From Candidatus Jorgensenbacteria bacterium (GTDB taxonomy: Bacteria; Patescibacteriota; Minisyncoccia; UBA6257; GWB1-50-10), in NCBI GenBank assembly GCA_011050075.1, contig DRGK01000004.1, forward strand, positions 1-42,914: a stretch of 42,914 nt of DNA. The letters are read 5' to 3'. Below, piece by piece: positions 1-10,003 of this stretch (position 1 is its first letter; every line of letters begins with the position of its first letter). Made by a program: the position numbers and the translations under genes. Under the pieces are notes generated by a model. That model ran no database searches. It was not told the origin of the DNA and saw only the letters and a program-made list of their open reading frames with translations.

Positions 1-360
1 CCCATATATGGCGAAGAGTATCGCCGAGTTATGAACTCAAGCAAGATTGCACTTGCGTTTTTGGGTAAGGTGATGCGCGACCAACACACACACAGAAGCC
101 TTGAAATACCGGCTTGCGGAACCTTTATGCTTCATGAAAGAACTCAAGAGATTTCTGCTTTGTATAAAGAAGGAGAGGAAGCCGAGTTTTTTGGTTCATT
201 TGATGAACTGGTTGAGAAAGTTGATTACTACCTTAAGAATGAATCAGAGCGTAAGAAAATAGCTTTGGCTGGTCACAAAAAAGCTATATCGTTTGAATAT
301 TCTTATCTTGCAAGGGCGCAAAAAATATTGGATGTTTACGAAAATTTAAAAAACTCATGA
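1..360 (+). CDS. Glycosyltransferase, C-terminal part (CgeB/GT1-like), 5' truncated by window edge
   Basis: Reading frame open from base 1 (PIYGEEYRRVMNSSKIAL...); motif HTHRSLEIPACGTFMLHERT...YYLKNESERKKIA typical of the CgeB-like GT C-terminus; TGA stop at 358-360. Confidence 0.7.
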   Translation, partial: PIYGEEYRRVMNSSKIALAFLGKVMRDQHTHRSLEIPACGTFMLHERTQEISALYKEGEEAEFFGSFDELVEKVDYYLKNESERKKIALAGHKKAISFEYSYLARAQKILDVYENLKNS

Positions 361-1154
361 GGCAAATTTTAGAGAATTTTTTAAGGAAAGTTAATTTTAA
401 AGGAAAAAGGAGATTAATTAATTTTTTATTCAAGGAACACCGCTATAAAGGGGTCGCGTTCTTAAATGGTTATTCGTTAAAAATAGATACAAAGTTTTCT
501 ATAGATTGGGAAATATATTGGATGGGTGGGTATGAACAGGAATCAATATCGTTATTAGACCAATTTATTCATAAAAATTTTGTGTGTATTGATGTGGGTG
601 CGAATATCGGAGTTTATACAATCCCTCTATCCCAAAAAGCATGCAAGGTGATTGCTTTTGAACCGTATTTCCAATCTCTTCTGAAAGAAAATATCGTCCT
701 TAATAAAGCAAATAACATTTTAGTAAGAGAAGTTTTTTTGTCCGATAAAGAAGGGGAAGCCGATTTATTTACGTCTGCTGTACCCAGTACCAATAATACA
801 AGAACAATTGTCCCAATGTTTTCTGGTATAGTTAAAGAAGCAAGGGTTAAGGTTAGCACATTAGACAAAGAGATTAGAGTAAAAGTAGATTTTATTAAAA
901 TAGATACTGACGGAGCAGACCCGAATATTATTTTGGGGAGTAAGAACCTCATCGAAAAGCATCATCCGATCATTCTTTTTGAAATTTGTGGTTCTCGAAC
1001 GGAGGAATATGAAAATGTGCTCAATAGAGCGATAGAATACCTAAAAAAACAGAAATACTCTTTGTCTTTAATCAGTAATAAAGGGCACCTAACTCCATTT
1101 TTCTTTCCGGTCGTTGGATGTGAAACAAATGTGTTGGCGTTACCAGCCAAATAG
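357..1154 (+). CDS. FkbM family methyltransferase
   Basis: FVCIDVGANIGVYTIPLSQKACKVIAFEPYFQSLLKENIVLN and VDFIKIDTDGADPNIILGS motifs. Confidence 0.85.
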   Translation: MRQILENFLRKVNFKGKRRLINFLFKEHRYKGVAFLNGYSLKIDTKFSIDWEIYWMGGYEQESISLLDQFIHKNFVCIDVGANIGVYTIPLSQKACKVIAFEPYFQSLLKENIVLNKANNILVREVFLSDKEGEADLFTSAVPSTNNTRTIVPMFSGIVKEARVKVSTLDKEIRVKVDFIKIDTDGADPNIILGSKNLIEKHHPIILFEICGSRTEEYENVLNRAIEYLKKQKYSLSLISNKGHLTPFFFPVVGCETNVLALPAK

Positions 1155-1193
1155 AACACTATAGAGTGACAATATGTCTGGAACAATCAATAT

Positions 1194-2522
1194 ATGTTTA
1201 ATTCAATTAAGGGAAACAAGTCAGACACTTTTAAAAGTGAAATTTTTGGAAGAGTTGTAGATTCTTTTAAGGAAAAGAATATACCGTTTTGTGTGTTTCG
1301 GAATTACGAGCGATACCCCGAAGAAATTGGCGGCGATATTGACGCCCTTGTCTTGCCCGAATTATTGGATCAAGTAGATAGGGTAATACAAGAAGTTGCA
1401 AATGATACTGGTTCGGAGATTTGGGATCATTGCCGGAAGAGAGAAGCGTCGCGAATGCCACGAGCGATTTTATGGTTTGGAGAAAAACAGGAAATTAAAG
1501 CAATACACTTTGACTTCTTTTATCAACTGGAGGCATCTGATGTAAGGTATGAAAATGTTTATTCGGTGATTGAGCGGATTAAACCATTCAAAAAATTTTT
1601 TATCTTGGATAAGAAAACCGAGTTTTTACATATCATTATGCATGGAATGTTTACCGCAACCACCGATTACTATACAAAAAGATATACCGATAAAATAAGA
1701 AAGTATTTAGATGAAGGAAGAAAAATTCCCGAGAATTCTCTACGGCGGATCTTCCCTTCTTTTATTGCATCATCAATAATTAAAAATCTTAAAGATGGGA
1801 AAGTAAATAATATTTTCAGATGGAGGAGAATCAAGAAAATTTTATTTATCGTCAAAGGCGGTTTATTTTTTAAAAAATTGATACCTTATTCCCTAAGAAA
1901 ACTAAAGAAAATTCTAAATATCTTTTATCCTCCCGGAGAGTTTGTAGTTATCCTTGGTCCGGATGGTGTTGGTAAAAGTACTACTGCGGAGCTTACCAAT
2001 CAATTGTTAGAGTGTTTTAGTATTCCATCTCATCATTTCCACTTAGGATTTCGGCCCGCGCTTCTTCCAAGCAGGCAGAGGATTGGCTTGAAAGAACCGC
2101 GGCAAAACTCCGCTTTTTTGGATTTATTACGCTATTTTTATCATTTTTTTGATTATGTATTTGCTTACTATGTCCGCGTACGTCCACGTCTTGTACGAGG
2201 AGAGATAGTGATTGCCGAGAGATATTTTTATGATTACATTCTTCATCTTCCAAGAAAGCAAATGACCATAAGTAAAAAACTTGTGTGGTGGACGTTTCGC
2301 CTTTTTATGCCAAAGCCGACCGCCTGCGTTTTACTCACCAATAGTTCGGAGGAAATTCTCAAAAGAAGACAGGAACTTACCAAAGAAGAAATAGTGGAAG
2401 TGCTGCAAAAAGGAGAAGAACTTGGGAAAACCGTCCGTAGATTTATCAAACTAAAAACCGACAAGCCGCCAGAGAAAATTGCTCTTCAGCTTATAAAGTG
2501 GCTTTTGTGTAAAAATTCGTAG
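1194..2522 (+). CDS. Nucleotidyltransferase-like domain fused to thymidylate-kinase-like P-loop domain
   Basis: N-term FRNYERYPEEIGGDIDALV (NTase-like GDxD); C-term VVILGPDGVGKSTTAELTNQLL Walker A. Confidence 0.65.
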   Translation: MFNSIKGNKSDTFKSEIFGRVVDSFKEKNIPFCVFRNYERYPEEIGGDIDALVLPELLDQVDRVIQEVANDTGSEIWDHCRKREASRMPRAILWFGEKQEIKAIHFDFFYQLEASDVRYENVYSVIERIKPFKKFFILDKKTEFLHIIMHGMFTATTDYYTKRYTDKIRKYLDEGRKIPENSLRRIFPSFIASSIIKNLKDGKVNNIFRWRRIKKILFIVKGGLFFKKLIPYSLRKLKKILNIFYPPGEFVVILGPDGVGKSTTAELTNQLLECFSIPSHHFHLGFRPALLPSRQRIGLKEPRQNSAFLDLLRYFYHFFDYVFAYYVRVRPRLVRGEIVIAERYFYDYILHLPRKQMTISKKLVWWTFRLFMPKPTACVLLTNSSEEILKRRQELTKEEIVEVLQKGEELGKTVRRFIKLKTDKPPEKIALQLIKWLLCKNS

Positions 2523-3904
2523 TGCCGCATTATATTATGAATATTTTAGGTTTTATTTTAGGCAAAAAAGATTCTTTGGAGGCAATTCCAGCTTCTTCTT
2601 TCGATTTTTCCAATCTCCTACCTTTCCTAGAACAAGAAGGCGCTTTTGTCATTTACGGAACCGGGAGAGAAATAAAAAGTTTTTACCGTAGGGCGAATGC
2701 AGTAGAGGGCACAAAACAACTTCTTATTAAAAAATTTGCCATTTTGACCGGCGAGGTAGATAAATTAATTACCGCTATTCCCCTTGACTCGCGGGAGGTT
2801 CTTGATTCTGCTCTCGCCCATCTTTGCTTGGCTAAACGCCCAAGTTTTGAAAAAAGACTTATGATCGGTGTTTTTAGGATTTTAAACCAACCCCTTCTCT
2901 ACCGATTCGTTTTTCGCAGACAATTTTGTTTGGTTGTTAATAAGGAGACAGAAACTCTTTTTTCATTCTTGTTACAAGGACTTAATATCAGAGATATTAA
3001 GTTATCTTTTTCTATCTACAAAAGTTCAGGAAAATTTGTCGTGCCGCTCTTTAACTCCGAAACAGGAGAAAATATCGGCTATGCAAAAATATACGCCTCA
3101 AAAAAAGATAGCGAGCATTATGGTAAAACAGAAGCGCGCGCCCTGCGTTTTTTGAAGCAATTCCCATTTAAAAGCGCAGAGGTGCCCAGTGTGCTCTTGA
3201 GTAATTATTTTGGTGATAATCTTGTAACAGTAATCTCTTCAAAGAACGGATTAAGAAACTTTAAAAGTGTAAGCAACGAACACATAGAGTGGATTAAAGA
3301 ACTGGCAAAGGAAACTGGAGTGAAAGAACTCTTTAAGGATTCTTCTTTTGCTATAGTCATCAAAGGAGAAATGGAGCTAATAAAAAACAAAATAGGCAAG
3401 GACGATTTTTGGATAGTTAACCAACTCTATGAAGAAGCCGTAAAATCGTTGAGTGATAAGGAATTTATTTTTTCCTTTACAAATCGGGACTTTGATTATC
3501 ATGAGCTTCTACATCATAAGGATGGGAATCTTGTTATTGATTGGGAATACGCTCATGCCAAATTTCCGCCTCTATTCGATGTTTATAGTTTGCTTTTAAG
3601 CGAGGGGGCGCGGGGTAACGGTGACTATGTAGAAATGCATGTCCGGAATTTGGAAGCAACTTTCTTTCGCGAAAATAGAAAAACCAGTGAGATTGTCGTA
3701 AATTTTTTGCGCAAATGGGGAATTAAGAAAGATGATGCGTATTTTGTATTCTTGTTTTTTCTTGTTGACCGACTTTATCTTTCTCTTTATGTAGGTTCTT
3801 ATCGCAATAGTGAACCGGCGAACAGCGAAATAGCGGTTCAATTTCTAAAGAAGATACACAATGAACCAAAATACCAAGAAAATTGGCTATTGTATAAGAA
3901 ATAA
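2522..3904 (+). CDS. Aminoglycoside phosphotransferase/kinase-fold-like protein
   Basis: GTG start overlapping previous stop (TAGTG); NRDFDYHELLHHKDGNLVIDWEYAHAKFPPLFDVYSLLL resembles the APH catalytic/DWE region. Confidence 0.5.
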   Translation: MPHYIMNILGFILGKKDSLEAIPASSFDFSNLLPFLEQEGAFVIYGTGREIKSFYRRANAVEGTKQLLIKKFAILTGEVDKLITAIPLDSREVLDSALAHLCLAKRPSFEKRLMIGVFRILNQPLLYRFVFRRQFCLVVNKETETLFSFLLQGLNIRDIKLSFSIYKSSGKFVVPLFNSETGENIGYAKIYASKKDSEHYGKTEARALRFLKQFPFKSAEVPSVLLSNYFGDNLVTVISSKNGLRNFKSVSNEHIEWIKELAKETGVKELFKDSSFAIVIKGEMELIKNKIGKDDFWIVNQLYEEAVKSLSDKEFIFSFTNRDFDYHELLHHKDGNLVIDWEYAHAKFPPLFDVYSLLLSEGARGNGDYVEMHVRNLEATFFRENRKTSEIVVNFLRKWGIKKDDAYFVFLFFLVDRLYLSLYVGSYRNSEPANSEIAVQFLKKIHNEPKYQENWLLYKK

Positions 3905-3915
3905 AGAAAATACGT

Positions 3916-5040
3916 TTAGAGACCCAATGTTTCTATGTATTTATCGGTTGAATTTTTGACCGAGAAATATTTTGCTCTTTCGCGCAGTTTTTGTGAATCA
4001 ATAGGATTATCCAATGTTTTCTTAATAGCTTTTGCCAAAGCAGCCGCGTCGTCCACAGGTACAAGCTTACCGTATCTCCCATTTTCTAAAATTTCAGCCG
4101 GACCACTCGGGCAATTCGTACTTACAACCGGAGTACCGCATGCCATTGCTTCTATGAGAACGGTGGGGAGTCCTTCTCTTCGAGAAGAAAGCACGAAAGC
4201 ATCCGACTGTGCCATATAAGCATAGGGATTATCTACAAATCCTGGCATTGAGATGAATTTCTTTAGGTTCAAATCTCGAATCTCTTTCTCTATTTTTCCC
4301 CTATCTTCTCCTTCTCCAAGTATTATTAATCTGACGTCTTTGCTTCTTATCAAAATTGAAAAAGCCTTTATGAGATTAGAATGATTCTTTTGCTCGTTTA
4401 AATTTGCTACATTTATCAGAACGCCATCTGATTTATTCTCAAAAAACGGATGGGATATTTTTTCTTTCGACCTCCTATAAATCTCGGGCGTAACTACGGG
4501 ATTGTATATAACGACCATTGATTCTTTTGGGAGACCGACGGCTTCGGACAAATCGTCAGCCATACCCTTTGTTGTGGCAATAACAAAGGTCGCTTTAGGG
4601 TAAAAGAATTTTATTAAATGAGGCATCACCTTTCTTCTTATTAAGCCCATAGATGCTTCTTCTAGGGAAAAGGTATTGTGTTCGCTAACCGCAATTTTCG
4701 TATCGGACATTGAAAGACCCGCCGATATAATAGCGACGAGATTGCATGGGTTCATTGCAGAAAGCAACACGTCGGGTTTTTCTCTCCTAAGGTAAAGAGC
4801 CAAAGGAATAACCTGTTGTGGCATTTTGAATCTTCGCTTTGTGAGCGTTCTAAAGCTCAAGACATTAATTTCTTTCGGGACGTCCTTTAGGTAGGCGCCC
4901 TCTTTATGTACGAGGACAAAATCTACCCTATACCCTCTTTTATGAAGCTCCACTGCCAGGTTAAGCATGACTTTTTGGGCTCCACCCCCGCCAAGGTTTG
5001 GTATAAATATGGCTATGTGTTTTGGTTTTGTTTTTGGCAC
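3916..5040 (-). CDS. Glycosyltransferase family 4 (GT-B)
   Basis: IPNLGGGGAQKVMLNLA ... GEGEDRGKIEKEIRDL ... SSRREGLPTVLIEAMACGTPVVSTNCPSGPAEIL. Confidence 0.9.
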   Translation of the reverse strand: MPKTKPKHIAIFIPNLGGGGAQKVMLNLAVELHKRGYRVDFVLVHKEGAYLKDVPKEINVLSFRTLTKRRFKMPQQVIPLALYLRREKPDVLLSAMNPCNLVAIISAGLSMSDTKIAVSEHNTFSLEEASMGLIRRKVMPHLIKFFYPKATFVIATTKGMADDLSEAVGLPKESMVVIYNPVVTPEIYRRSKEKISHPFFENKSDGVLINVANLNEQKNHSNLIKAFSILIRSKDVRLIILGEGEDRGKIEKEIRDLNLKKFISMPGFVDNPYAYMAQSDAFVLSSRREGLPTVLIEAMACGTPVVSTNCPSGPAEILENGRYGKLVPVDDAAALAKAIKKTLDNPIDSQKLRERAKYFSVKNSTDKYIETLGL

Positions 5041-5045
5041 GATTA

Positions 5046-7043
5046 TTAATCAATAATAAGTCTGACGATATTTTTTGCAGATGACACTGCGTTCACAATT
5101 TTTCCGCCTAAAATGGAAAAACAGCCGAATCCATGTTCAGTAGTATTTGAAATTCTGGCATCATCATACTCGTGATAAGCATTAACGCTGCGTAAAACAT
5201 AGTGAACCTTAAGTACTTTTGCTTCTTTTACTATCGGGAACCATTTGGCGCTATACGAAATAATTTTTTGCACACGAGAATTCCGGGAACTTAAGAAAAT
5301 ATCTTTTGGCACCAGTCCATTTTTAGGAACAAACCGCCTTAAAATAGACTCTTTTATGTGTACAAGCGTGAATACGTTTTCCTTGTGGGTGGGCACTATG
5401 TTTGTAAATGGTCCATCCATGACTGCAAGCGAAATTCTGGGAATATTTAGTTTTACCCATAAAGTTTCTACAAGATCTATACGAACAGGCTTTCGTGGGA
5501 AATTAAGCCATGCGCAGAAATCATTATATCGAGCGTAGGTTACATTAATTACATAATCAAAATATTCTTCATGAACAACCCCATCTTTTTTGACTCGCAA
5601 TGCCTTACGTCCATCTTGAAGAATGCTTGCGCCGACCACCTCACGGCCCAATCGCAACTTTACGCGATGTTTTTTGAGAAGTTGCTCGGTAATACTTTTT
5701 AGCTTCGCATAGTTATATATTGGTTCATAAGTTTTAATGCAAAGAGCTATCTTTTCTTTGTTAATAAAACGCTCGCCGGGGCATTCAATGGTGAAAGGCA
5801 GATTGTTTCGTTTGCAGAATTCCAGGTAGCGTTTTGGGGTTACCTTTGAACCTTCTTTTGCAACGCTATAGTATGTAGGGAATTCAGTAATGATTGCTTC
5901 CTTATAGCGGTTTTCAAAATCGGCAATTGATGACGCAATGTCGTTTACCGTTTCCTGGCTTCGCGGATAATGGTATCCCCAGTGGTGCCTATACTGGTTG
6001 ATATATGAAGCCTCGGAAAGGATACTTTTATTTTTTTCAAAAAGCGTTACGTTACAAAAAGGTGCTAATTCAATTGCGCAATTTGTACCAAAAATACCAG
6101 CCCCGATTATCGCAACTTTCTTTTTTGCGGATACAGGAACCCTGTCTGCTTGTTTTGTTGTAGCAATTTTCACGATGCGATGACCCACCTCCGCGTCCGG
6201 ATATTCGCTGTTGGGCGTATGTATAGCGCGTACAAAGGCGCGTAACTCGGTCTCGAGTAGTTCTACTGTGTTATTACAATTGATGTGTTTTTTAATCAAG
6301 CCATTTTCGTAAACTGTAATAGTATTTTCTTCAAAATTGCATACTATCTGATTGCGTCTGAACAAGAGACTTAAGGTTCTTTTTTTCTCCTTACCAGACC
6401 ATCCAAGCCTTACGACTGCATGTATACCTCTGCGGTAGACAAGGCTGACAACTTTTAATCGACCCTTATCCTCCACATGTTTTTTAATAAGGGCCTTTCC
6501 GAATAAGTAATCAATAATGTCGAATGGGTGCAGCATTTCGAGCTCAACATCTCTCCCGTTATCGGTAACAATAGGATTTATAAATGTACTTTCTATAGAA
6601 TGCGGAAGTTCTTTTGTTGCTTTAATAATTTTTTTAAGTTGTATAGTCACTGGATGAAAACGAAAAATATGTCCCACCATAAGAATGTGAGGCGAAGCTT
6701 TTGCGTGCCTTTTTATAAGAGATGCTTCTTTAACCGTTACAGCAAGTGGCTTTTCAACGAGTATGTGTGTTCTAGGAAGACATTTCAGAACAAGCTCGAA
6801 ATGTGTTTCCGGAGGAGTAACAATATCTACAGCATCAACGTCATCAAGTAGTGTGTTAGAAATTTCATTATATACTGGGAAAGCATACTTTCTTTTAAAC
6901 TTTTGTTGAGAGCGTTTTGTTTTTACTACCACGCCGGCTAATTTAATTAACCTTTTCTGTTCTAAATTAAGCAGCACCTTGAGATGCTTGTTTCCAAATT
7001 TGCCGACGCCAATAAGTAGAATGCGGGGTTTCTTAAAATTCAT
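5046..7043 (-). CDS. Gfo/Idh/MocA oxidoreductase fused to FAD-dependent (DAO-type) oxidoreductase
   Basis: N-term ILLIGVGKFGNKHLKVL...VDAVDIVTPPETHFELVLKCLPRTHILVEKPLAV; C-term VAIIGAGIFGTNCAIELAPFCNVTLFEK Rossmann dinucleotide motif. Confidence 0.8.
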   Translation of the reverse strand: MNFKKPRILLIGVGKFGNKHLKVLLNLEQKRLIKLAGVVVKTKRSQQKFKRKYAFPVYNEISNTLLDDVDAVDIVTPPETHFELVLKCLPRTHILVEKPLAVTVKEASLIKRHAKASPHILMVGHIFRFHPVTIQLKKIIKATKELPHSIESTFINPIVTDNGRDVELEMLHPFDIIDYLFGKALIKKHVEDKGRLKVVSLVYRRGIHAVVRLGWSGKEKKRTLSLLFRRNQIVCNFEENTITVYENGLIKKHINCNNTVELLETELRAFVRAIHTPNSEYPDAEVGHRIVKIATTKQADRVPVSAKKKVAIIGAGIFGTNCAIELAPFCNVTLFEKNKSILSEASYINQYRHHWGYHYPRSQETVNDIASSIADFENRYKEAIITEFPTYYSVAKEGSKVTPKRYLEFCKRNNLPFTIECPGERFINKEKIALCIKTYEPIYNYAKLKSITEQLLKKHRVKLRLGREVVGASILQDGRKALRVKKDGVVHEEYFDYVINVTYARYNDFCAWLNFPRKPVRIDLVETLWVKLNIPRISLAVMDGPFTNIVPTHKENVFTLVHIKESILRRFVPKNGLVPKDIFLSSRNSRVQKIISYSAKWFPIVKEAKVLKVHYVLRSVNAYHEYDDARISNTTEHGFGCFSILGGKIVNAVSSAKNIVRLIID

Positions 7044-7063
7044 AGCTTTTAATAGCTTTTATA

Positions 7064-7906
7064 TCATTCTGAGTTACTGCCTTGTTTTGTGGAGCGGACC
7101 GAGAGTCGATTTCGTACTGTCACAAAAGTAATGGCAATGATGGGAATATATAATATAAGCAGTGCCACGATATATACGCGGTAAGTGTCAATTAAGTATA
7201 CCCGAAGAGACAGTTTCTGAACCTTGTCTTCACCTGTTAAGATTTTGAGTGTCAATCTTAAGGCGGGGGTAATAAATGGTATTTTTTCCCAGTTGGTGTA
7301 TCGTACGCCTAAATATTTATACATTTCTCGAGGATACTCGGGGGGTGTTTGCGATTTAAAATAATCCCAATCGTTTCGCACATCAGCAAAACTTGCAAGC
7401 GTACCATCCGGATTGATAAAATAGAAATCATATAAGGGATCAAGCACAATCCATTGTTCGTCAATTTTTGTTTCAAGAACAATATGCGCGCCATAATGCC
7501 CGCCGTACTCATCTCCAACTTTCATCTGCGCGATACGGATATCATAACCGGCTTCTTGCAGTGATCGTCCAAGAACGTGGACAAAGTTGCCGCAGGCCCC
7601 GCCCTTGATTAAAATAGATGGCGTTTTTCCAAAGAACCTTTCTTTGAGAGTGGGATTTTGTGGCCAGTTACCGAAAATTCCCCAATCATCTTCGTTTGTT
7701 GGGATAAGATCGTGCGTGGCATGTAGAAGCGCAATAGCACCCTCCTCCTGACTCATTCCCGACTGAATTGTAGAAGAAACAATGTGTTGATATATACTTT
7801 GGGTGTGACTTTGCAGCGTGATAAGAAAAAACAATGCTGCTAAAATTATGCCGTGCAGAAATAAGAGTACGTATATATTGAAGATTTTTTTCACCATAAC
7901 TGCCAA
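7064..7906 (-). CDS. Membrane protein with transglutaminase-like domain
   Basis: N- and C-terminal hydrophobic segments; C/H/D triad context GGACGNFVHVLGR ... YGAHIVLE ... WIVLDPLYDF. Confidence 0.65.
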   Translation of the reverse strand: MAVMVKKIFNIYVLLFLHGIILAALFFLITLQSHTQSIYQHIVSSTIQSGMSQEEGAIALLHATHDLIPTNEDDWGIFGNWPQNPTLKERFFGKTPSILIKGGACGNFVHVLGRSLQEAGYDIRIAQMKVGDEYGGHYGAHIVLETKIDEQWIVLDPLYDFYFINPDGTLASFADVRNDWDYFKSQTPPEYPREMYKYLGVRYTNWEKIPFITPALRLTLKILTGEDKVQKLSLRVYLIDTYRVYIVALLILYIPIIAITFVTVRNRLSVRSTKQGSNSE

Positions 7907-7976
7907 AAACGCGTTGAATTGATTACTGTTTTACTATACTATGCTTACTTATTGTCATTGTAAACCTTGTGCTTCG

Positions 7977-9143
7977 ATGAAAATTCTTCACGTAGTTTCT
8001 AGTTATTTACCCGCTTATCGCCACGGTGGGCCTATTTGGAGCGTTCATAATCTTAATAAATGGCTAGTGAAAAAAGGCGTTGATGTTACGGTTTACACCA
8101 CAAATGCCAGTTTAAAGAAAGAAAGTGATCTACTTCTCGGAAAGGAAGTTAAAATTGACGGCGTAAAAGTTATTTATTTCCCATCTTATGGTTATATCCA
8201 TTTCACTTTCTCGTCGGCAATTTTTTTCGCCTTGAAGAAAAATATTAAAAATTTTGACGTTATTCACACTACCGGTCTTTGGAATTTTCCAATCTGGGCT
8301 GCAGCTTTTTGGGCAAAAAGACATGGCAAGCCCTACATTATCTCACCTCGCGGAAGTTTAATGGAAATACCGCTTACAAAGAGAAGTTTTCTAAAGAAAA
8401 TTCACTTGACTCTGCTCAGCAAAAATATTTTAAGAAAAGCAGCTCTTATTCATTTTACTATGGAAGAAGAAAAGGAAGATTATTTTTCTGCTGAATACCC
8501 ATTTTTTAAAACAGCCGTTATTTTTAATGGTATTGATATGGACACATCAGATGTCCAAAGATTGAACTTCAGAAAAAAATTTAATATTCCAGAGAAAAAA
8601 AAGATCGTTTTATTTTTAGGCCGCTTAACCTGGATAAAAGGCTTTGACACTTTAATCCCAGCATTTGCGAAAGTAATTAAAAAAGAATCAAGGGCGGTTT
8701 TAGTTTTGGCTGGGCCGAATGATGAAGACTACAAGAAAGAAATTGAGAAATTAATAGAGAAATATGAAATTGATAGAAATAAAATTATTTTTACTGGCAT
8801 GATTTTAGGAGACGATAAGATTAGTGTATTACAGGACAGTGATGTGTTTGTTTTGCCTTCATATTCAGAAAATTTTGGTATGGCGGTGATTGAAGCGATG
8901 TATTTCAGATTGCCAGTCGTGATTACGAAAAACGTCGGTGTTGCTTCGTACATTGAACATGGTAAGGCGGGACTTGTGGTAGAAAAAAATGTAGAAGAAA
9001 TTGCGACTGCAATAATGCAAATTTTAGATAATAAAAAATTTGCTCAAGAAATAGGTGAGAAAGGAAGAAATGTGGTGGAGGACAAATTTACTATGCCTAA
9101 AATAGCAGAAAAGTGGATCAAGGCATATAATGAACTCACATAA
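7977..9143 (+). CDS. Glycosyltransferase family 4
   Basis: MKILHVVSSYLPAYRHGGPIWSVHNL...LFLGRLTWIKGFDTLI...LPSYSENFGMAVIEAMYFRLPVV; preferred start is the second Met of the provided ORF (7941). Confidence 0.9.
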   Translation: MKILHVVSSYLPAYRHGGPIWSVHNLNKWLVKKGVDVTVYTTNASLKKESDLLLGKEVKIDGVKVIYFPSYGYIHFTFSSAIFFALKKNIKNFDVIHTTGLWNFPIWAAAFWAKRHGKPYIISPRGSLMEIPLTKRSFLKKIHLTLLSKNILRKAALIHFTMEEEKEDYFSAEYPFFKTAVIFNGIDMDTSDVQRLNFRKKFNIPEKKKIVLFLGRLTWIKGFDTLIPAFAKVIKKESRAVLVLAGPNDEDYKKEIEKLIEKYEIDRNKIIFTGMILGDDKISVLQDSDVFVLPSYSENFGMAVIEAMYFRLPVVITKNVGVASYIEHGKAGLVVEKNVEEIATAIMQILDNKKFAQEIGEKGRNVVEDKFTMPKIAEKWIKAYNELT

Positions 9144-9145
9144 GA

Positions 9146-10003
9146 ATGAAATTACCTATTTCAGTAATTATATTGACTCTAAACGAGGAGATTAACCTCG
9201 TGCGTTGTTTAGATAGTATTGGCGAGCATGTTGACGAGGTTATTGTTGTTGACTCACACAACACTACCGATAAGACGCTCGATATTGCGAAAAAGTATGG
9301 CGCTAAGATACTGCGACACAAATTTATAAATCAAGCTCAACAGCTTAACTGGACGCTGGATAATGTGGGTATAAAAAACGAATGGGTATTTCGCTTGGAC
9401 GCAGATGAAAGGGTTACGTCTGAGTTGTGGAAAGAGCTTGAAGGAAATTTATCGGAAACACCTAACGAAGTGACCGGTTTTTACATTAAACGGCGCGTCT
9501 ATTTTATGGGTAAATGGATAAAACATGGAGGATATTACCCGACCTGGATTCTGCGTCTTTTCAGAAAAGGAAAAGCACGTTCGGAAGAGCGGGAGGTGGA
9601 TGAACATATTGTTTTATTAGAGGGTAAGGCGGGGAAATTAAAATACGACTTTATTGACGACAATCAAAAGAATCTTGAGTGGTGGACAAATAAACATAAT
9701 AATTTTTCCACTCGAGAAGTAAGAGAAAGATTGAAATCAAAAAAGAAGGCCGGAGACGCACGGTTGGTAGAAGGCCAGGCAAGCAAAAAGAGGTGGCTGA
9801 AGGGGAATGTGTATCTTAGATTGCCGCTTTTTTTAAGGGCATTTCTCTATTTCACATACCGCTATATTTTCCGGCTCGGCTTTTTAGATGGGAAAGAGGG
9901 GCTGATTTTCCACTTTCTTCAGGGATGCTGGCATCAGTTTTTGACGGACGCTAAATTGTATGAACATGAACGCAAAAGAGAGAATAAAAAAATTTTGGAA
10001 TAA
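9146..10003 (+). CDS. Glycosyltransferase family 2 (WaaE-like)
   Basis: ISVIILTLNEEINLVRCLDSI...VIVVDSHNTTDKTLDIAKKYGA...RLDADERV. Confidence 0.88.
   Translation: MKLPISVIILTLNEEINLVRCLDSIGEHVDEVIVVDSHNTTDKTLDIAKKYGAKILRHKFINQAQQLNWTLDNVGIKNEWVFRLDADERVTSELWKELEGNLSETPNEVTGFYIKRRVYFMGKWIKHGGYYPTWILRLFRKGKARSEEREVDEHIVLLEGKAGKLKYDFIDDNQKNLEWWTNKHNNFSTREVRERLKSKKKAGDARLVEGQASKKRWLKGNVYLRLPLFLRAFLYFTYRYIFRLGFLDGKEGLIFHFLQGCWHQFLTDAKLYEHERKRENKKILE

Noticed and set aside
614-952. Antisense ORFs such as 614-952(-), 12448-12822(-), 40889-41434(-)
   Set aside because: They lie opposite convincing coding genes, have low-complexity Ser/Leu/Phe/Cys-rich translations and no recognisable domains; treated as shadow ORFs.
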